NCBI GenBank assembly: GCA_945907755.1
Contig: CAMDTN010000009.1
Span: 1-62,445, forward strand
Direction: 5' to 3'
DNA length: 62,445 bases
Source: Singulisphaera sp. GP187
GTDB lineage: Bacteria > Planctomycetota > GCA-002687715
This document shows positions 17,515-26,809 of this stretch, piece after piece (position 1 is the stretch's first letter; each line of letters starts with the position of its first letter). The translations under genes and the position numbers were made by a program. The notes beneath the pieces are model-generated. The model saw nothing but the letters and a program-made list of their open reading frames with translations. It searched no databases and had not been told where the DNA came from.

Positions 17515-18264
17515 TCACCACTCCGTGGCCTTCTTGCCGCTGTCGTTCCACCACTTCTGCCAAGCAGGTGCACCCTCCACGCCCGTCTTCACACTGGTGA
17601 GCATCTTGAGGCTGCCCTCCATGGCGTTCTTAATCTTCGCTAGATTGTTTTTGGCGGTGGTGTCTCGTGGATCGTTCGCCGCGCTCCATGCGCTGTTGTA
17701 GATCTTCAACATCGCGTCCACAGATTCCTTGCGGCTCTGCAAATTTGCATCCTTGTAGTAGCCCAACGCTTCCGCCGCAGAGCTGCGCACTTCCCAATCC
17801 TTGTATCCCAGCATCTTGGTCAGCACTGTGATCTGCTTGGACGAATGCAGCTTGCCCAACGCAACCAGAACTTGGCCGTGATAGGTCAGGTCTTCCGCCG
17901 TCGATTTCTTGGCGGCCTCATCAGCCAGCAACTTCGCTGTAGTGTCCGCATCTTTGTCCTTTTCGCCACCGCCCATCTTCGCAGCGGCCTCCACTGTGGC
18001 GCTACGCGTCTTCGCAATCTTGCTAGCGAAACAACGCGGCAGCATGGTGTGCACTTCTTTGCGTTGCGCAGCATCAGTCGCGAGCCACTTCTCCGCCACC
18101 AGCTTCACGAAGTGCTCGATGTCAGTGTCAACCTTTTCCTTCACCGCTGTGCGCAGCCCAGTGAGCGCTTCGGTCGCGGCACTCTTGTCGGCGTCCGACA
18201 CTTGCGCGAACGCAGCCAGCGTCAACACCAACACCATCCCAACGGATCGCAGCATGTCATTCAT
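17515..18264 (-). CDS. exported alpha-helical HEAT-like repeat protein
   Basis: 249 residues. A signal peptide ends AAFA before Gln-21. The mature part is helical with HEAT-like repeats, for example the units around residues 115-170 (LVALGKLHSSKQ, DWEVRSSAAEALGYY). Such proteins are protein-binding scaffolds. Function unknown. It overlaps the upstream pabC gene by ATGA and so shares its mRNA although no folate role is evident. Confidence 0.65.
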   Translation of the reverse strand: MNDMLRSVGMVLVLTLAAFAQVSDADKSAATEALTGLRTAVKEKVDTDIEHFVKLVAEKWLATDAAQRKEVHTMLPRCFASKIAKTRSATVEAAAKMGGGEKDKDADTTAKLLADEAAKKSTAEDLTYHGQVLVALGKLHSSKQITVLTKMLGYKDWEVRSSAAEALGYYKDANLQSRKESVDAMLKIYNSAWSAANDPRDTTAKNNLAKIKNAMEGSLKMLTSVKTGVEGAPAWQKWWNDSGKKATEW

Positions 18265-19136
18265 CGAAGGGTTCCTCCTGCGGGGGCGCCTGATTTTCCT
18301 GCCGAAGGACCACTACGGCAAGGGCCCAAGAATGCCGCATAGGCCGCCCGCAACCGACGCGTCACGGGGCCATCAATTTTGTCTGGGGCTTTGCCTTCCC
18401 ACAGCGCCACGGCGCGCACGCCGCGCACGGACGCCGACAAAAAGGCCTCATCGGCCTCTGCAAAGGCCTGTACGGAACAGCGCCCTTCCACGCAAGGAAT
18501 CCCCTCGTTCCGTGCCAATTCCAGCAGCACTTCGCGGGTGATGCCGGGCAGAATCGGCCAACTGAGCGCGGGCGTGTGCAGGATGCCGCCCTTCACCATA
18601 AAAATGGACGAACGCGTGCCTTCCAAGAGCGTGCCATCAGGCAGGCACAGCAGCACTTCGTCCAAACCACGCCGCGCCCCATCCATCTGCGCCAAACGAG
18701 ATTGCAAATTATTCAGAGTCTTGTGGGCCGCCATCGGCCGCGGCCCCTGAAACTCCGCCGCCGCCAACGCAGTCTTCACCGGCGCCATGCGATCACTTGG
18801 GAGCGCTTCAGTCAGCAGCGCGCGGCGCGTGCGTTGGTCGTCTTGCAACAGCAGCACCCGCAGCAAGCCTTCACCACCCGGCATGCAACTCGCCACTGAG
18901 TTCGCTTCGGCACGCAGCAACGCTGCATCGGGCGGTGACGGAAACCCCAATGCGCACGCCGATGCGAGCAAGCGTGCAAGGTGGCGCTCTAACAAAGGTG
19001 CATGGCCGCGTAACACCAACAGTGTTTCGAAGAGTCCCGCGCCTGCGTTCAGCGCCGGGTCGTGCAAGTTCAGTGCGATGCGTGCGTCGGGCGCTGCCGC
19101 ACCATCCACCCACACTGGGAAATCTGTTCCTCTCAT
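18261..19136 (-). CDS. pabC: aminotransferase class IV, probable aminodeoxychorismate lyase
   Basis: 291 residues from ATG 19136 (ATGA overlap with pabB). It belongs to the PLP fold-type IV family: DPALNAGAGLFETLLV near the N-terminus, the PLP Lys in MAAHKTLNNLQSR, and TRSSIFMV and PGITREVLLELA. Sequence alone does not separate aminodeoxychorismate lyase from branched-chain or D-amino acid aminotransferases. Direct coupling to pabB makes the lyase, which releases p-aminobenzoate for folate, the best call. Confidence 0.85.
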   Translation of the reverse strand: MRGTDFPVWVDGAAAPDARIALNLHDPALNAGAGLFETLLVLRGHAPLLERHLARLLASACALGFPSPPDAALLRAEANSVASCMPGGEGLLRVLLLQDDQRTRRALLTEALPSDRMAPVKTALAAAEFQGPRPMAAHKTLNNLQSRLAQMDGARRGLDEVLLCLPDGTLLEGTRSSIFMVKGGILHTPALSWPILPGITREVLLELARNEGIPCVEGRCSVQAFAEADEAFLSASVRGVRAVALWEGKAPDKIDGPVTRRLRAAYAAFLGPCRSGPSAGKSGAPAGGTLR

Positions 19137-20476
19137 GCCCATGCGGCTAATAGCCCCGCCAGTTTGTGATGCGTTTCCTGCTCTTCGAGTTCGGGATCAG
19201 AGTCCAACACGATGCCTCCGCCTGCGTGCAAAACCATCGCCGCGCCTGCCGTAAAGGCCGAGCGAATGATGATGTTCCAATCGCTGCATCCATCGTAGCC
19301 AATCCATCCGAAAGTGCCGCAGTACGGGCCACGGGCGCTGGCTTCCAACGCGTCGATGATTTCCATGGCACGGATACGGGGCGCGCCGGTGATCGAGCCG
19401 CCGGGCAGCGTGGCACGCAGCAGCGTGGCCACAGATTCGCCCGGCCGCAAACGCCCACGAATCTCGGCAACTAAGTGGTGCACCGTTGGGTGTTGCTCCA
19501 CTTCCATGGCACTGCTGACATGCACACTGCCCGCGCAGCACACCCGCGCGAGATCGTTGCGCAGAATGTCGACGATCATGGCCAGCTCAGCGCGGTCCTT
19601 CGCAGAGCGCTGCAACGCCGCGGCCCACGCCTGGTCTTCAGCAGCGTTAGCCCCACGCGGCGCGGTGCCTTTGATGGGGCGGGTGGACACTGCGTCGCCT
19701 TGGGTGCGCAAAAAACGCTCGGGCGAAAGACACAGCAGCGCTTCGCCTGCGGCTTCCAAATAGCCACCGAAAGTCGGCGGATTCAGCGCGCGCAAGCGCC
19801 GGTAGCAAGCCACCGTGTCTCGGGGACGCTGGACACTCCACGCCTGCGCCAAGTTGGCCTGATAAATGTCGCCGGCGCGAATGTGTTCACGCGCCGCGGC
19901 CACCCGCGCCCGATGCAAACTCGCGTCAGGAACGGAAACCGACGCCGCGTTGGATTTCCACTCCAGCACTGGTGCTGGAATGGCCAGAGCCGCAAGAACT
20001 GAATCCATCATGGCGCGTGTTTGCTGCGTGGCAGCAGTGTCTTCGCTGTCCTCGATGTGCAGCAGCGTTCCGTGGCCCGTCGCTTCGTCGCGCTGCAACA
20101 CCACGCGGGTTTCTATGAGCAGCGCGTCGGGCAGCGCGGTGCTGCGCGGGTGACGGCCTGGCAGATGCTCCAGCACGCGGCGGATTTCGTAGGAGAACAG
20201 AGCCACCCAGCCACCGGGAAAGGGCACACCGCATGAATCCATGCGTGGCGCTTGTTGCAGCAACTGCTCCAGCGACTCCAGCGGATTGCCCTTGTCGCCG
20301 ATGTTCCAGCGCAGCACTTCGCGCTGCGGCAGCGCCACCATGCTGGTGCGCCCAAAGCGCCCACCAGCGCCGCTGTCATAAAGCACAGCACCCAGCGAAC
20401 GAAGCTGCGCCAAGAGTGCACCGGCATCCGCCACCGGCCCGAGTTCGTGGGAATGAATGCGCAGACGCGACGGCAT
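19133..20476 (-). CDS. pabB: aminodeoxychorismate synthase component I
   Basis: 447 residues from ATG 20476. It belongs to the chorismate-binding family with PabB and TrpE. The PIKGTAPRG motif carries the Lys typical of PabB (TrpE has Ala there), and the core motifs AMIVDILRNDLARVC, LPGGSITGAPRIRAMEII and CSDWNIIIRSA are present. It converts chorismate to aminodeoxychorismate; a glutaminase subunit (PabA) is not seen in the window. It is the first gene of the long minus-strand run and diverges from the Xer recombinase gene 44 bp away. Confidence 0.92.
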   Translation of the reverse strand: MPSRLRIHSHELGPVADAGALLAQLRSLGAVLYDSGAGGRFGRTSMVALPQREVLRWNIGDKGNPLESLEQLLQQAPRMDSCGVPFPGGWVALFSYEIRRVLEHLPGRHPRSTALPDALLIETRVVLQRDEATGHGTLLHIEDSEDTAATQQTRAMMDSVLAALAIPAPVLEWKSNAASVSVPDASLHRARVAAAREHIRAGDIYQANLAQAWSVQRPRDTVACYRRLRALNPPTFGGYLEAAGEALLCLSPERFLRTQGDAVSTRPIKGTAPRGANAAEDQAWAAALQRSAKDRAELAMIVDILRNDLARVCCAGSVHVSSAMEVEQHPTVHHLVAEIRGRLRPGESVATLLRATLPGGSITGAPRIRAMEIIDALEASARGPYCGTFGWIGYDGCSDWNIIIRSAFTAGAAMVLHAGGGIVLDSDPELEEQETHHKLAGLLAAWA

Positions 20477-20520
20477 CACGGCGAGTCTATCGTTGAGCAG
20501 TGTGCTACGCACCGGGCCGT

Positions 20521-21495
20521 ATGCTGCGCGTCGTGAAGCACGCTGCCGCCTACCTGCGCCATCTCGAACACGCTCGCGGAGCGTCGGAACACACGGTGGC
20601 CGCCTACTCGCGCGACATAGCGCAACTGTCTGAACCCCACGGAGGCACCGCTTGCGACCCCGCGCAGCTCACAACCGCTTTGCTGAAGGGCCATGTGGTG
20701 AAACTCTTAGGCCGCGGACTTTCGCGAGCTTCCGTCGCGCGGCATGTATCGGCAGTGCGCGGGTTTTACCGCTGGCTGCTGGCCACTGGCCGCGTGGCGG
20801 CAGACCCTTCTTGCGCGCTGCGCGTGCCACGCCCTCGCAGGAATCTGCCCCGGGCGTTGTCGAACGAAGATTTGCAGCGCCTGCTGGCTGCACCTGCGGG
20901 CGATGGCTTTGTGGACACGCGCGACCGCGCGGTGTTGGAAGTGCTTTACAGCGCCGGCATGCGTGTGGCGGAACTTGCGGGCTTGGAATTGGAGAGCATC
21001 GATGCCGCGGGCGGCGTGGTGCGTGTCTTGGGCAAAGGCCGCAAGGAGCGCCTGTGTTTTTTGGGGCGTCACGCACTGGAAGCGCTGGAAGAGTGGTGGC
21101 CGTTGCGCACGGCCACCGCGCGCGGCCGCGAACGCAAGCGCGTCTTCATCAATCGTTTGGGAACGCCGCTCTCCGACCGCAGCATCCGCCGCATTTTGGA
21201 GCGCTGCATTCGGCGCGCAGGCCTGCCGCGCGGGATCTCACCGCACACGCTGCGCCACACCTTCGCCACCCACTTGCTGAGTGCAGGAGCCGGATTGAAA
21301 GAAGTGCAAGAAATGCTGGGCCACAGCCAGCTATCGAGCACGCAGATCTACACCCATGTCACGCCGTCGCATCTGAAGAAGGTGTACGAAGCGGCGCACC
21401 CTCGAGCGCGCCTTACGCGCCAACTTCCTCGTGATGGCGCAAGTACCACGCCAACATCGGGCCCACGCAGTGCTCGCACCAAGAGTGCTCGGTGA
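20521..21495 (+). CDS. tyrosine recombinase of the XerC/XerD family
   Basis: 324 residues from ATG 20521. The N-terminal SAM-like DNA-binding domain (about 1-95) is followed by the catalytic domain with Arg in GMRVAELAG, HTLRHTFATHLL, GHSQLSSTQIYTHV and a downstream Tyr. This fits the chromosome-dimer resolution recombinases; XerC and XerD cannot be separated by eye. The last 27 residues, a Thr/Ser/Arg-rich tail, are encoded opposite the end of prkA (21413-21495). No mobile element surrounds it. Confidence 0.9.
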   Translation: MLRVVKHAAAYLRHLEHARGASEHTVAAYSRDIAQLSEPHGGTACDPAQLTTALLKGHVVKLLGRGLSRASVARHVSAVRGFYRWLLATGRVAADPSCALRVPRPRRNLPRALSNEDLQRLLAAPAGDGFVDTRDRAVLEVLYSAGMRVAELAGLELESIDAAGGVVRVLGKGRKERLCFLGRHALEALEEWWPLRTATARGRERKRVFINRLGTPLSDRSIRRILERCIRRAGLPRGISPHTLRHTFATHLLSAGAGLKEVQEMLGHSQLSSTQIYTHVTPSHLKKVYEAAHPRARLTRQLPRDGASTTPTSGPRSARTKSAR

Positions 21496-23671
21496 TCAAC
21501 CGAGTGCCAAAGGCTTCCGCCGCGGTGCGGCGGTCTTTGTCGAGTTCTGCACCAGTGCCCATGAGCACCTGCAGCGAATCGCGCACCAATTGCAGCACCC
21601 GCGCCGCGCGCTCGCGATAGAAACTGCGTTCTAGGGCGCGGAACTGCACTTGGAACAGCTCGCGCAACACCAAGGGCGCGTCGGGGTTGCTCAGGCGGAA
21701 CGCCGCAATGCGCCGGATGCTGTTGCTGCGGAACTCATCCGCACCGCTATTGATGCCAAGGTGGCGTTCCACTTCTTCCATCAGCTTGCGATCGGGCGAA
21801 CGCGCTTCGTGCGTGCGTTGGTCAACCACGCTTTCACCGGTGCCTAGTGCCTTCACTTCACGCAGCCAGTCGCCGAACAGGCGATCAGCCTCGCATTCAT
21901 CCACCAGTTGCGAGGCGCTGCGCAGCTCGCGCCCCAAAGTGCGCAGCAGTTCTTCGCGCACAGTGGTCACAAAAGCTTCACACTGGCCATAGGCGCCGTT
22001 GGCGGGCACGCGCAAGAAAGCGTAGAGCGTGGGGTCGCTCAGCAGTCGCGGCAAAGCATCAAGCACATCCATGGGGCTGATGCAGGTAGAGCGCTGCTCC
22101 ACCGCAACTTCCGAAAGGAGGCTTTGGATTTCTCGTGGCGAAGCACCGCAACGCCCTTCGTAAGCAGCTTCGATGGTTTCTTCGAACTCTTCTTCGGCCC
22201 CGTTCCACTCTGCCGCCAACAACGGCGCTGCTTCGCGCAGCAGTTGCTGCTCTTGCTCATCCAAGCCATCGGGCAGCGTGCCGTCTTCGTAAAAGCGCGC
22301 CTTCTCAATTGGGGCCAGCTTGCGCACCACCTTGGCCAGCGGGCCTTCGTAGGCCGCGGGATCGGGGCGCCGCAAACGTGTGAGCACGGCGAACAGTGCT
22401 GCCACCATGGCCGCGTGAGGCGCCACATGGCTACCGCGCGCCACCGAAGCCAAATGCCGTTCGTAAATCTGCTCTTCGTCGGACCAACGCCGCAGATACG
22501 GCACGCGCACAAACTCCATCCGCCCTTTGAAGCTGGGGAAACTTGCGTCGCGTTTGAACGCTGCGAGATACTTCTCATCGGATGTTCCGATGAGCAGCGT
22601 GTCCAGTGCCACGGTCATGGAGGGCAGGTTCAAGAACCCGCGTTCCACCGTAGTGAGCAGGTATTTGTTCGCTTCCAGCGAGCGCTTCAAGAAGTCGCTG
22701 TACTCAGCCATGCCGTGGTTCGCATCCACCAAGTCGCCATGGGCTTCGTGCATTTCTTCGTGAGAAAGCACAGCGGGCAAGCCTTCCATCGAGGCGTGGA
22801 TGAGCATGCGCGTGCCGGCGTCCACTGTGGTTTGCGGCTCGATCGTCACCGCGCCGGTGCGGTAGCGATGCGAAACGAAATAGCGCTCCACGCGCACATG
22901 CCGCAGCACGCGGCGCCAATCGCCTTTGTAGCTGCGCAACAGCACTTCGTAGAGCACTTTGTTCTTGGGCGATAGTTCGCCCTTCGTGATCGCGTCCGTG
23001 GCCACGAAGCGCTCGCGCTCCGATTCGTCGGCATCGCCCAACGCCTCTTCCAACAACTCGACGCGCCGCTTCTTGGGAATCAGCAGCCAAGGCGGGTCTT
23101 TCATTTCGCAAGGCATGCGGCTGGTGATCAGCCGATCGTCCATGTGCGCGAGCGATGTGTCGTCTTCAGAGCCGAGCTTGCCACCAAAACCCACTTCCCC
23201 TTTTTCGGAGCGCTCGCAGAACACCCAAGAGAATCGGAACAGCGGGCATGCGTCACTGCGACTGTAGGCTTCAAGACCTGAACGCAGGCAATCCACCAAG
23301 CTGCTCTTGGCTGCGCCGTTGGGCCCGTGCAGCAACACGAAGCGGTCGCAGCGCCCTCGCTCTGCGAATCCGGTAATCACTTCGTAGAGGCGGTTTTGCA
23401 CCTCCTCTTGGCCGAACACTTGGGCTGCACCGTCGCCCGCTGGATCATCAAAGATGGCGAAACGCCGTTGGCGCGATTCCAGCCCTGGCACCTCGTAGGC
23501 GCCATGCTGATCGAACATGTCGCGCAACACCTGATGCGCATTGCGGGTCAGGGTGTAGGGACGTGCGATGAGTTCTTCGAGGTATTCCTCGAAGGAGAGC
23601 TGCACACGCTTCGCTTCGAAGGCTTCCTTCGACAGCTGCGCAATGTGCTCGATGATCTTGTCTGCCTTCAT
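21413..23671 (-). CDS. prkA: PrkA-family AAA+ serine protein kinase
   Basis: 752 residues from ATG 23671 (GAGG upstream); longer than the 630-640 of Bacillus or Escherichia PrkA. An AAA+ core has the Walker A-like LLHGPNGAAKSSL, followed by the PrkA regions FSWVFCERSE and SRMPCEMKDPPWLLIPKKRR, and GLPAVLSHEEMHEAHGDL. The C-terminal third is the PrkA kinase-like region. PrkA acts in stress and starvation signalling, usually next to yeaH and spoVR; neither is present. The 3' end overlaps the convergent Xer gene by 83 bp. Confidence 0.88.
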   Translation of the reverse strand: MKADKIIEHIAQLSKEAFEAKRVQLSFEEYLEELIARPYTLTRNAHQVLRDMFDQHGAYEVPGLESRQRRFAIFDDPAGDGAAQVFGQEEVQNRLYEVITGFAERGRCDRFVLLHGPNGAAKSSLVDCLRSGLEAYSRSDACPLFRFSWVFCERSEKGEVGFGGKLGSEDDTSLAHMDDRLITSRMPCEMKDPPWLLIPKKRRVELLEEALGDADESERERFVATDAITKGELSPKNKVLYEVLLRSYKGDWRRVLRHVRVERYFVSHRYRTGAVTIEPQTTVDAGTRMLIHASMEGLPAVLSHEEMHEAHGDLVDANHGMAEYSDFLKRSLEANKYLLTTVERGFLNLPSMTVALDTLLIGTSDEKYLAAFKRDASFPSFKGRMEFVRVPYLRRWSDEEQIYERHLASVARGSHVAPHAAMVAALFAVLTRLRRPDPAAYEGPLAKVVRKLAPIEKARFYEDGTLPDGLDEQEQQLLREAAPLLAAEWNGAEEEFEETIEAAYEGRCGASPREIQSLLSEVAVEQRSTCISPMDVLDALPRLLSDPTLYAFLRVPANGAYGQCEAFVTTVREELLRTLGRELRSASQLVDECEADRLFGDWLREVKALGTGESVVDQRTHEARSPDRKLMEEVERHLGINSGADEFRSNSIRRIAAFRLSNPDAPLVLRELFQVQFRALERSFYRERAARVLQLVRDSLQVLMGTGAELDKDRRTAAEAFGTRLITEHSWCEHCVGPMLAWYLRHHEEVGA

Positions 23672-23833
23672 CGGGAAAGCCCTCTGCATCTACATACGCG
23701 GCGGAACCGCGCCAAGCACAGCGCACAGCGCTGGCCCACGCAAGGTGCCATGGAGCACTTATCGGCGCGGCGGGGCGTGTATCCCGCGGGAAATCAGTAC
23801 GCGCCGAAAGAGCGGCGCAACACGCGTAAGTAG

Positions 23834-23908
23834 TGACCCCGACGGGATTTGAACCCGTGTTACCAGGATGAAAACCTGATGTCCTAGACCTGGCTAGACG
23901 ACGGGGCC
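23834..23908 (-). tRNA. tRNA-Glu (anticodon TTC)
   Basis: A 75-nt cloverleaf on the minus strand. The acceptor stem GGCCCCG pairs with CGGGGTC (one G-U), the anticodon loop is TTTTCAT with anticodon TTC, and the T arm is ACGGG-TTCAAAT-CCCGT. The 3' CCA is not encoded. Confidence 0.95.
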
Positions 23909-24054
23909 GAGATTCGGCCGTGCTTCCAAACCGGCAAGCGAGCGCGGGCACTTTAGCAGCCAAATTGCTCACTTCCAGCCATGCGCACGCTGTTCTGCGC
24001 TCGTGGGAGAATCTCACCGGGCGCGGCGCCGGTCGCCCGCCCGGAGGATTCCCC

Positions 24055-25359
24055 GTGAAGCACTGCACCGCATTTTTACTGCTCGTTGCCTGCGTCTTGC
24101 TGCCCGCCCAAGAGGCCGAATGGACCCCGCTCTTCGACGGCAAGACCCTCGACGGCTGGGTGAATGTGCAGTGCGCGCCGTCGACTTGGACCGTGAAGGA
24201 CAGCATGATCGTGTGCTCTGGAATACCCACCGGCATTCTGCGCAGCGCGCGCATGTACGAGAACTTCGAGCTGGAACTGGAATACCGCCACATGAAATCC
24301 GGCGGCAACGCAGGTCTGTTCATTTGGTCCGATGCCTTGACCGCGCGCGGGCAACCCTTCAGCCGCTCGATCGAAGTTCAAGTGATGGATGGCGTCGAGA
24401 ACCCCACCTACTACACCTCACACGGGGACATCTTCTCTATTCACGGCGCGCGCATGAAACCCGACCGTCCTCACCCGCACGGCTGGGAACGCTGCCTGCC
24501 TTCCGAGCAACGCACCAGACCTTCGCCGGAGTGGAATCACTACAAAGTCATCGCGAGCCAAGGTGTGCTGAAGCTGCATGTGAACGGCAAGGAAGTTAGT
24601 GGCGCCACAGAATGCACGCCGCGCAAGGGCTATATCTGCTTGGAATCCGAAGGCAGCGAATGCCACTTCCGCAATTTGCGCATTCGTGAAACAGCGCCTG
24701 CAACGCCGCCGCTGGATGGCGCGCATTGCGCCGCGCTCGACGAGGGCTTTCGCAGCCTGTACGACGGCGTCGGCTTGTCGGGGTGGCGCGAAGCTCAAGG
24801 CAAGGAAGGCCACTGGAAAGCCAACGACTGGGTGCTGGCCTATGACGGCACTGGCAGCGATCTGTGGAGCCTTGCAGACTACGGCGACTTCGAAATGATC
24901 GTGGACTGGCGCCTGCCAGCTGCATCACAAGAAATCGCACGACCTGTGCTTGGAGCCGACGGCACAAACGCCAAGGACGATCGAGGCAAGGAACGCACCG
25001 TCCTCGTGAAAGACGCCGGTGACAGCGGCATCTACATGCGCGGCAGCACCAAGGCGCAAGTGAACATCTGGTGTTGGCCGTGTGGCTCGGGCGAAGTCTA
25101 TGGTTTCCGCACCGACCCAGCGACGGACGCCGCCAAGCGTGCCAGCTTCATGCCCCGCGAGCGCGCCGACGCGCCACTCGGGCAATGGAACAGATTCCTC
25201 ATCCGCCTGAAGGGCGAGCGTCTGGATGTCACCTTGAACGGCAAGCGCGTGCTGGAAGGCGCACAGCTCACCGGCATTCCCGCCCGCGGCCCCATCGGCT
25301 TGCAAAGCCACGGGGACGCCGTCGAGTTCGCCAACATCTACATCCGACCGCTCGAATAA
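24055..25359 (+). CDS. secreted protein with two DUF1080 domains
   Basis: 434 residues from GTG 24055, supported by GGAGG 7 bp upstream and by a signal peptide starting there (ending LLPA before Gln). Two tandem copies of the DUF1080 (3-keto-disaccharide hydrolase/concanavalin-like) domain are visible. The first begins WTPLFDGKTLDGW and includes GGNAGLFIWSD; the second begins RSLYDGVGLSGW and includes DSGIYMRGS. The family is expanded in Planctomycetota and linked to sugar breakdown outside the cell. The gene stands alone between two tRNA genes on the other strand. Confidence 0.88.
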   Translation: MKHCTAFLLLVACVLLPAQEAEWTPLFDGKTLDGWVNVQCAPSTWTVKDSMIVCSGIPTGILRSARMYENFELELEYRHMKSGGNAGLFIWSDALTARGQPFSRSIEVQVMDGVENPTYYTSHGDIFSIHGARMKPDRPHPHGWERCLPSEQRTRPSPEWNHYKVIASQGVLKLHVNGKEVSGATECTPRKGYICLESEGSECHFRNLRIRETAPATPPLDGAHCAALDEGFRSLYDGVGLSGWREAQGKEGHWKANDWVLAYDGTGSDLWSLADYGDFEMIVDWRLPAASQEIARPVLGADGTNAKDDRGKERTVLVKDAGDSGIYMRGSTKAQVNIWCWPCGSGEVYGFRTDPATDAAKRASFMPRERADAPLGQWNRFLIRLKGERLDVTLNGKRVLEGAQLTGIPARGPIGLQSHGDAVEFANIYIRPLE

Positions 25360-25376
25360 CCCTGCTTCACGCGTGA

Positions 25377-25449
25377 TAAGGCCGGCGGGAGTCGAACCCG
25401 CGACCTACGGATTAAAAATCCGGTGCTCTACCAACTGAGCTACGGCCTC
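25377..25449 (-). tRNA. tRNA-Lys (anticodon TTT)
   Basis: A 73-nt cloverleaf on the minus strand: acceptor GAGGCCG with CGGCCTT (one G-U pair), anticodon loop TTTTTAA with anticodon TTT, T arm GCGGG-TTCGACT-CCCGC. CCA is not encoded. Confidence 0.95.
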
Positions 25450-25457
25450 AAGTGGCC

Positions 25458-25471
25458 GGGGCGATTGCCCC
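25458..25471 (-). terminator. GC hairpin downstream of frr
   Basis: GGGGC-GATT-GCCCC forms a 5-bp stem 26 bp after the frr stop and 8 bp before tRNA-Lys. It may end the rpsB-frr transcript or separate it from the tRNA. No T tract follows. Confidence 0.3.
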
Positions 25472-25497
25472 AACCGCGGCACGGGGCGCGACCGCCC

Positions 25498-26064
25498 TCA
25501 CACCGTTGTGAGTTCTTCAGATTTCTTTTTCAACGACGCATCGATCTGCGTCTCAGAGGCCTTGGTCAGTTCTTGGATTTTTTCTTCCAAGTCCTTCTCT
25601 TGGTCCTCTGTGATCTTCACATCCTTCTTCGCTTGCTGCGCAGCCTTGTTGCAGTCGCGGCGCACGTTGCGCACCGCTATGCGCTGCTGCTCGCCCAAAT
25701 CCTTGATGTGCGCCACCAGCTTCTTGCGCTGGTCGTCGGTCATCATGGGCACGGGCAAACGAATGATCTTGCCGTCGCTCTGCGGCGTGATGCCGAGGTT
25801 GCTAGCAAGGATTGCCTTTTCGATGAGGGACACTGCGCCCACATCGAACGGTTTGATCACGATGGTCTTGGCGTCAGAAACGCTCACCTGCGCCATTTGC
25901 GCAATGGGTGTCATGGACCCGTAATAATCAACCTTGATGTGGTCCACCAAACCAGGCGACGCGCGCCCGGTGCGGATGCCACGCAAGTCGTCATCCAAGC
26001 GCTGAGCCGCCTTGGTCATGCGCTCTTTCGCTTCCTTCAGAATGCCGCTGTAGCTTTGCTCCAC
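25498..26064 (-). CDS. frr: ribosome recycling factor
   Basis: 188 residues from GTG 26064, with GGAGGA upstream. RRF splits post-termination ribosomes together with EF-G. The helical bundle signature is clear (LRGIRTGRASPGLVDHIKVDYYGS and the C-terminal AKKDVKITEDQEKDLEEKIQ). It is the last gene of rpsB-tsf-pyrH-frr, 10 bp after pyrH. Confidence 0.97.
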   Translation of the reverse strand: MEQSYSGILKEAKERMTKAAQRLDDDLRGIRTGRASPGLVDHIKVDYYGSMTPIAQMAQVSVSDAKTIVIKPFDVGAVSLIEKAILASNLGITPQSDGKIIRLPVPMMTDDQRKKLVAHIKDLGEQQRIAVRNVRRDCNKAAQQAKKDVKITEDQEKDLEEKIQELTKASETQIDASLKKKSEELTTV

Positions 26065-26074
26065 TGCATCCTCC

Positions 26075-26809
26075 CTAGTCGCTAACGAGCGTTCCCACTT
26101 CTACGCCGTTCAGCACTTTTACAAGATTGCCTGGCACCGACATGTCGAACACAACGATGGGCAGGCTGTGTTCCATGCAAGTAGTGATGGCGGTCTTATC
26201 CATCACTCCCAAACCTTGCGTGATGATATCGATGTAGCTGATGCGCGTGTAGCGCTTAGCCTGTGGGTTCTTGCGCGGGTCGCTGTCGTACACGCCGTCA
26301 ACCTTGGTGGCCTTCAGCAGCACATCGCAATCCAATTCCTTCGCGCGCACCGCCGCAGCGGTGTCGGTGGTGAAAAACGGACGCCCCGTGCCGCACGAGA
26401 GAATGACCACGCGGCCCTTCTCCAAGTGTCGTGTAGCGCGACGGCGAATGAAGGGCTCCATCACTTCGCGGATGTCGATGCCCGAGCACACGCGCGTGGG
26501 CACGCCCAGCTTTTCCAGCGCGTCTTGCAAAGCCATGGAGTTGATGGCCGTAGCCAACATGCCCATTTGATCGGCCGTTGCGCGGTTGATGCCCAACGGC
26601 GCGATTTGCGCGCCGCGCATGATGTTGCCGCCGCCCAAGACGACGGCCACCTGAGCCCCACTGCTGTGCGCTGTCTTCACCAACTCCGCTGCGCGCTTCA
26701 CAGCAGCAAGGTCGATGCCGTGGCCGCCGGGCTCGCACAGGGATTCGCCCGAGAGCTTCAGCAGCACTCGCTTCCAGCGCAATGCAGCCTTGCCGCCGGC
26801 GTCACTCAC
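26075..26809 (-). CDS. pyrH: UMP kinase
   Basis: 244 residues from GTG 26809. It phosphorylates UMP to UDP in pyrimidine synthesis. Amino-acid-kinase-fold motifs are present: KRVLLKLSGESL at the N-terminus, VVLGGGNIMRG, and CGTGRPFFTTDTAAAVRA. Its start overlaps the end of tsf by 8 bp. Confidence 0.96.
   Translation of the reverse strand: MSDAGGKAALRWKRVLLKLSGESLCEPGGHGIDLAAVKRAAELVKTAHSSGAQVAVVLGGGNIMRGAQIAPLGINRATADQMGMLATAINSMALQDALEKLGVPTRVCSGIDIREVMEPFIRRRATRHLEKGRVVILSCGTGRPFFTTDTAAAVRAKELDCDVLLKATKVDGVYDSDPRKNPQAKRYTRISYIDIITQGLGVMDKTAITTCMEHSLPIVVFDMSVPGNLVKVLNGVEVGTLVSD

Noticed and set aside
20521-21495. Xer-type recombinase as a sign of an integrated element
   Set aside because: It resembles housekeeping XerC/XerD, its neighbours are core genes, and I see no att repeats, phage genes or compositional change.
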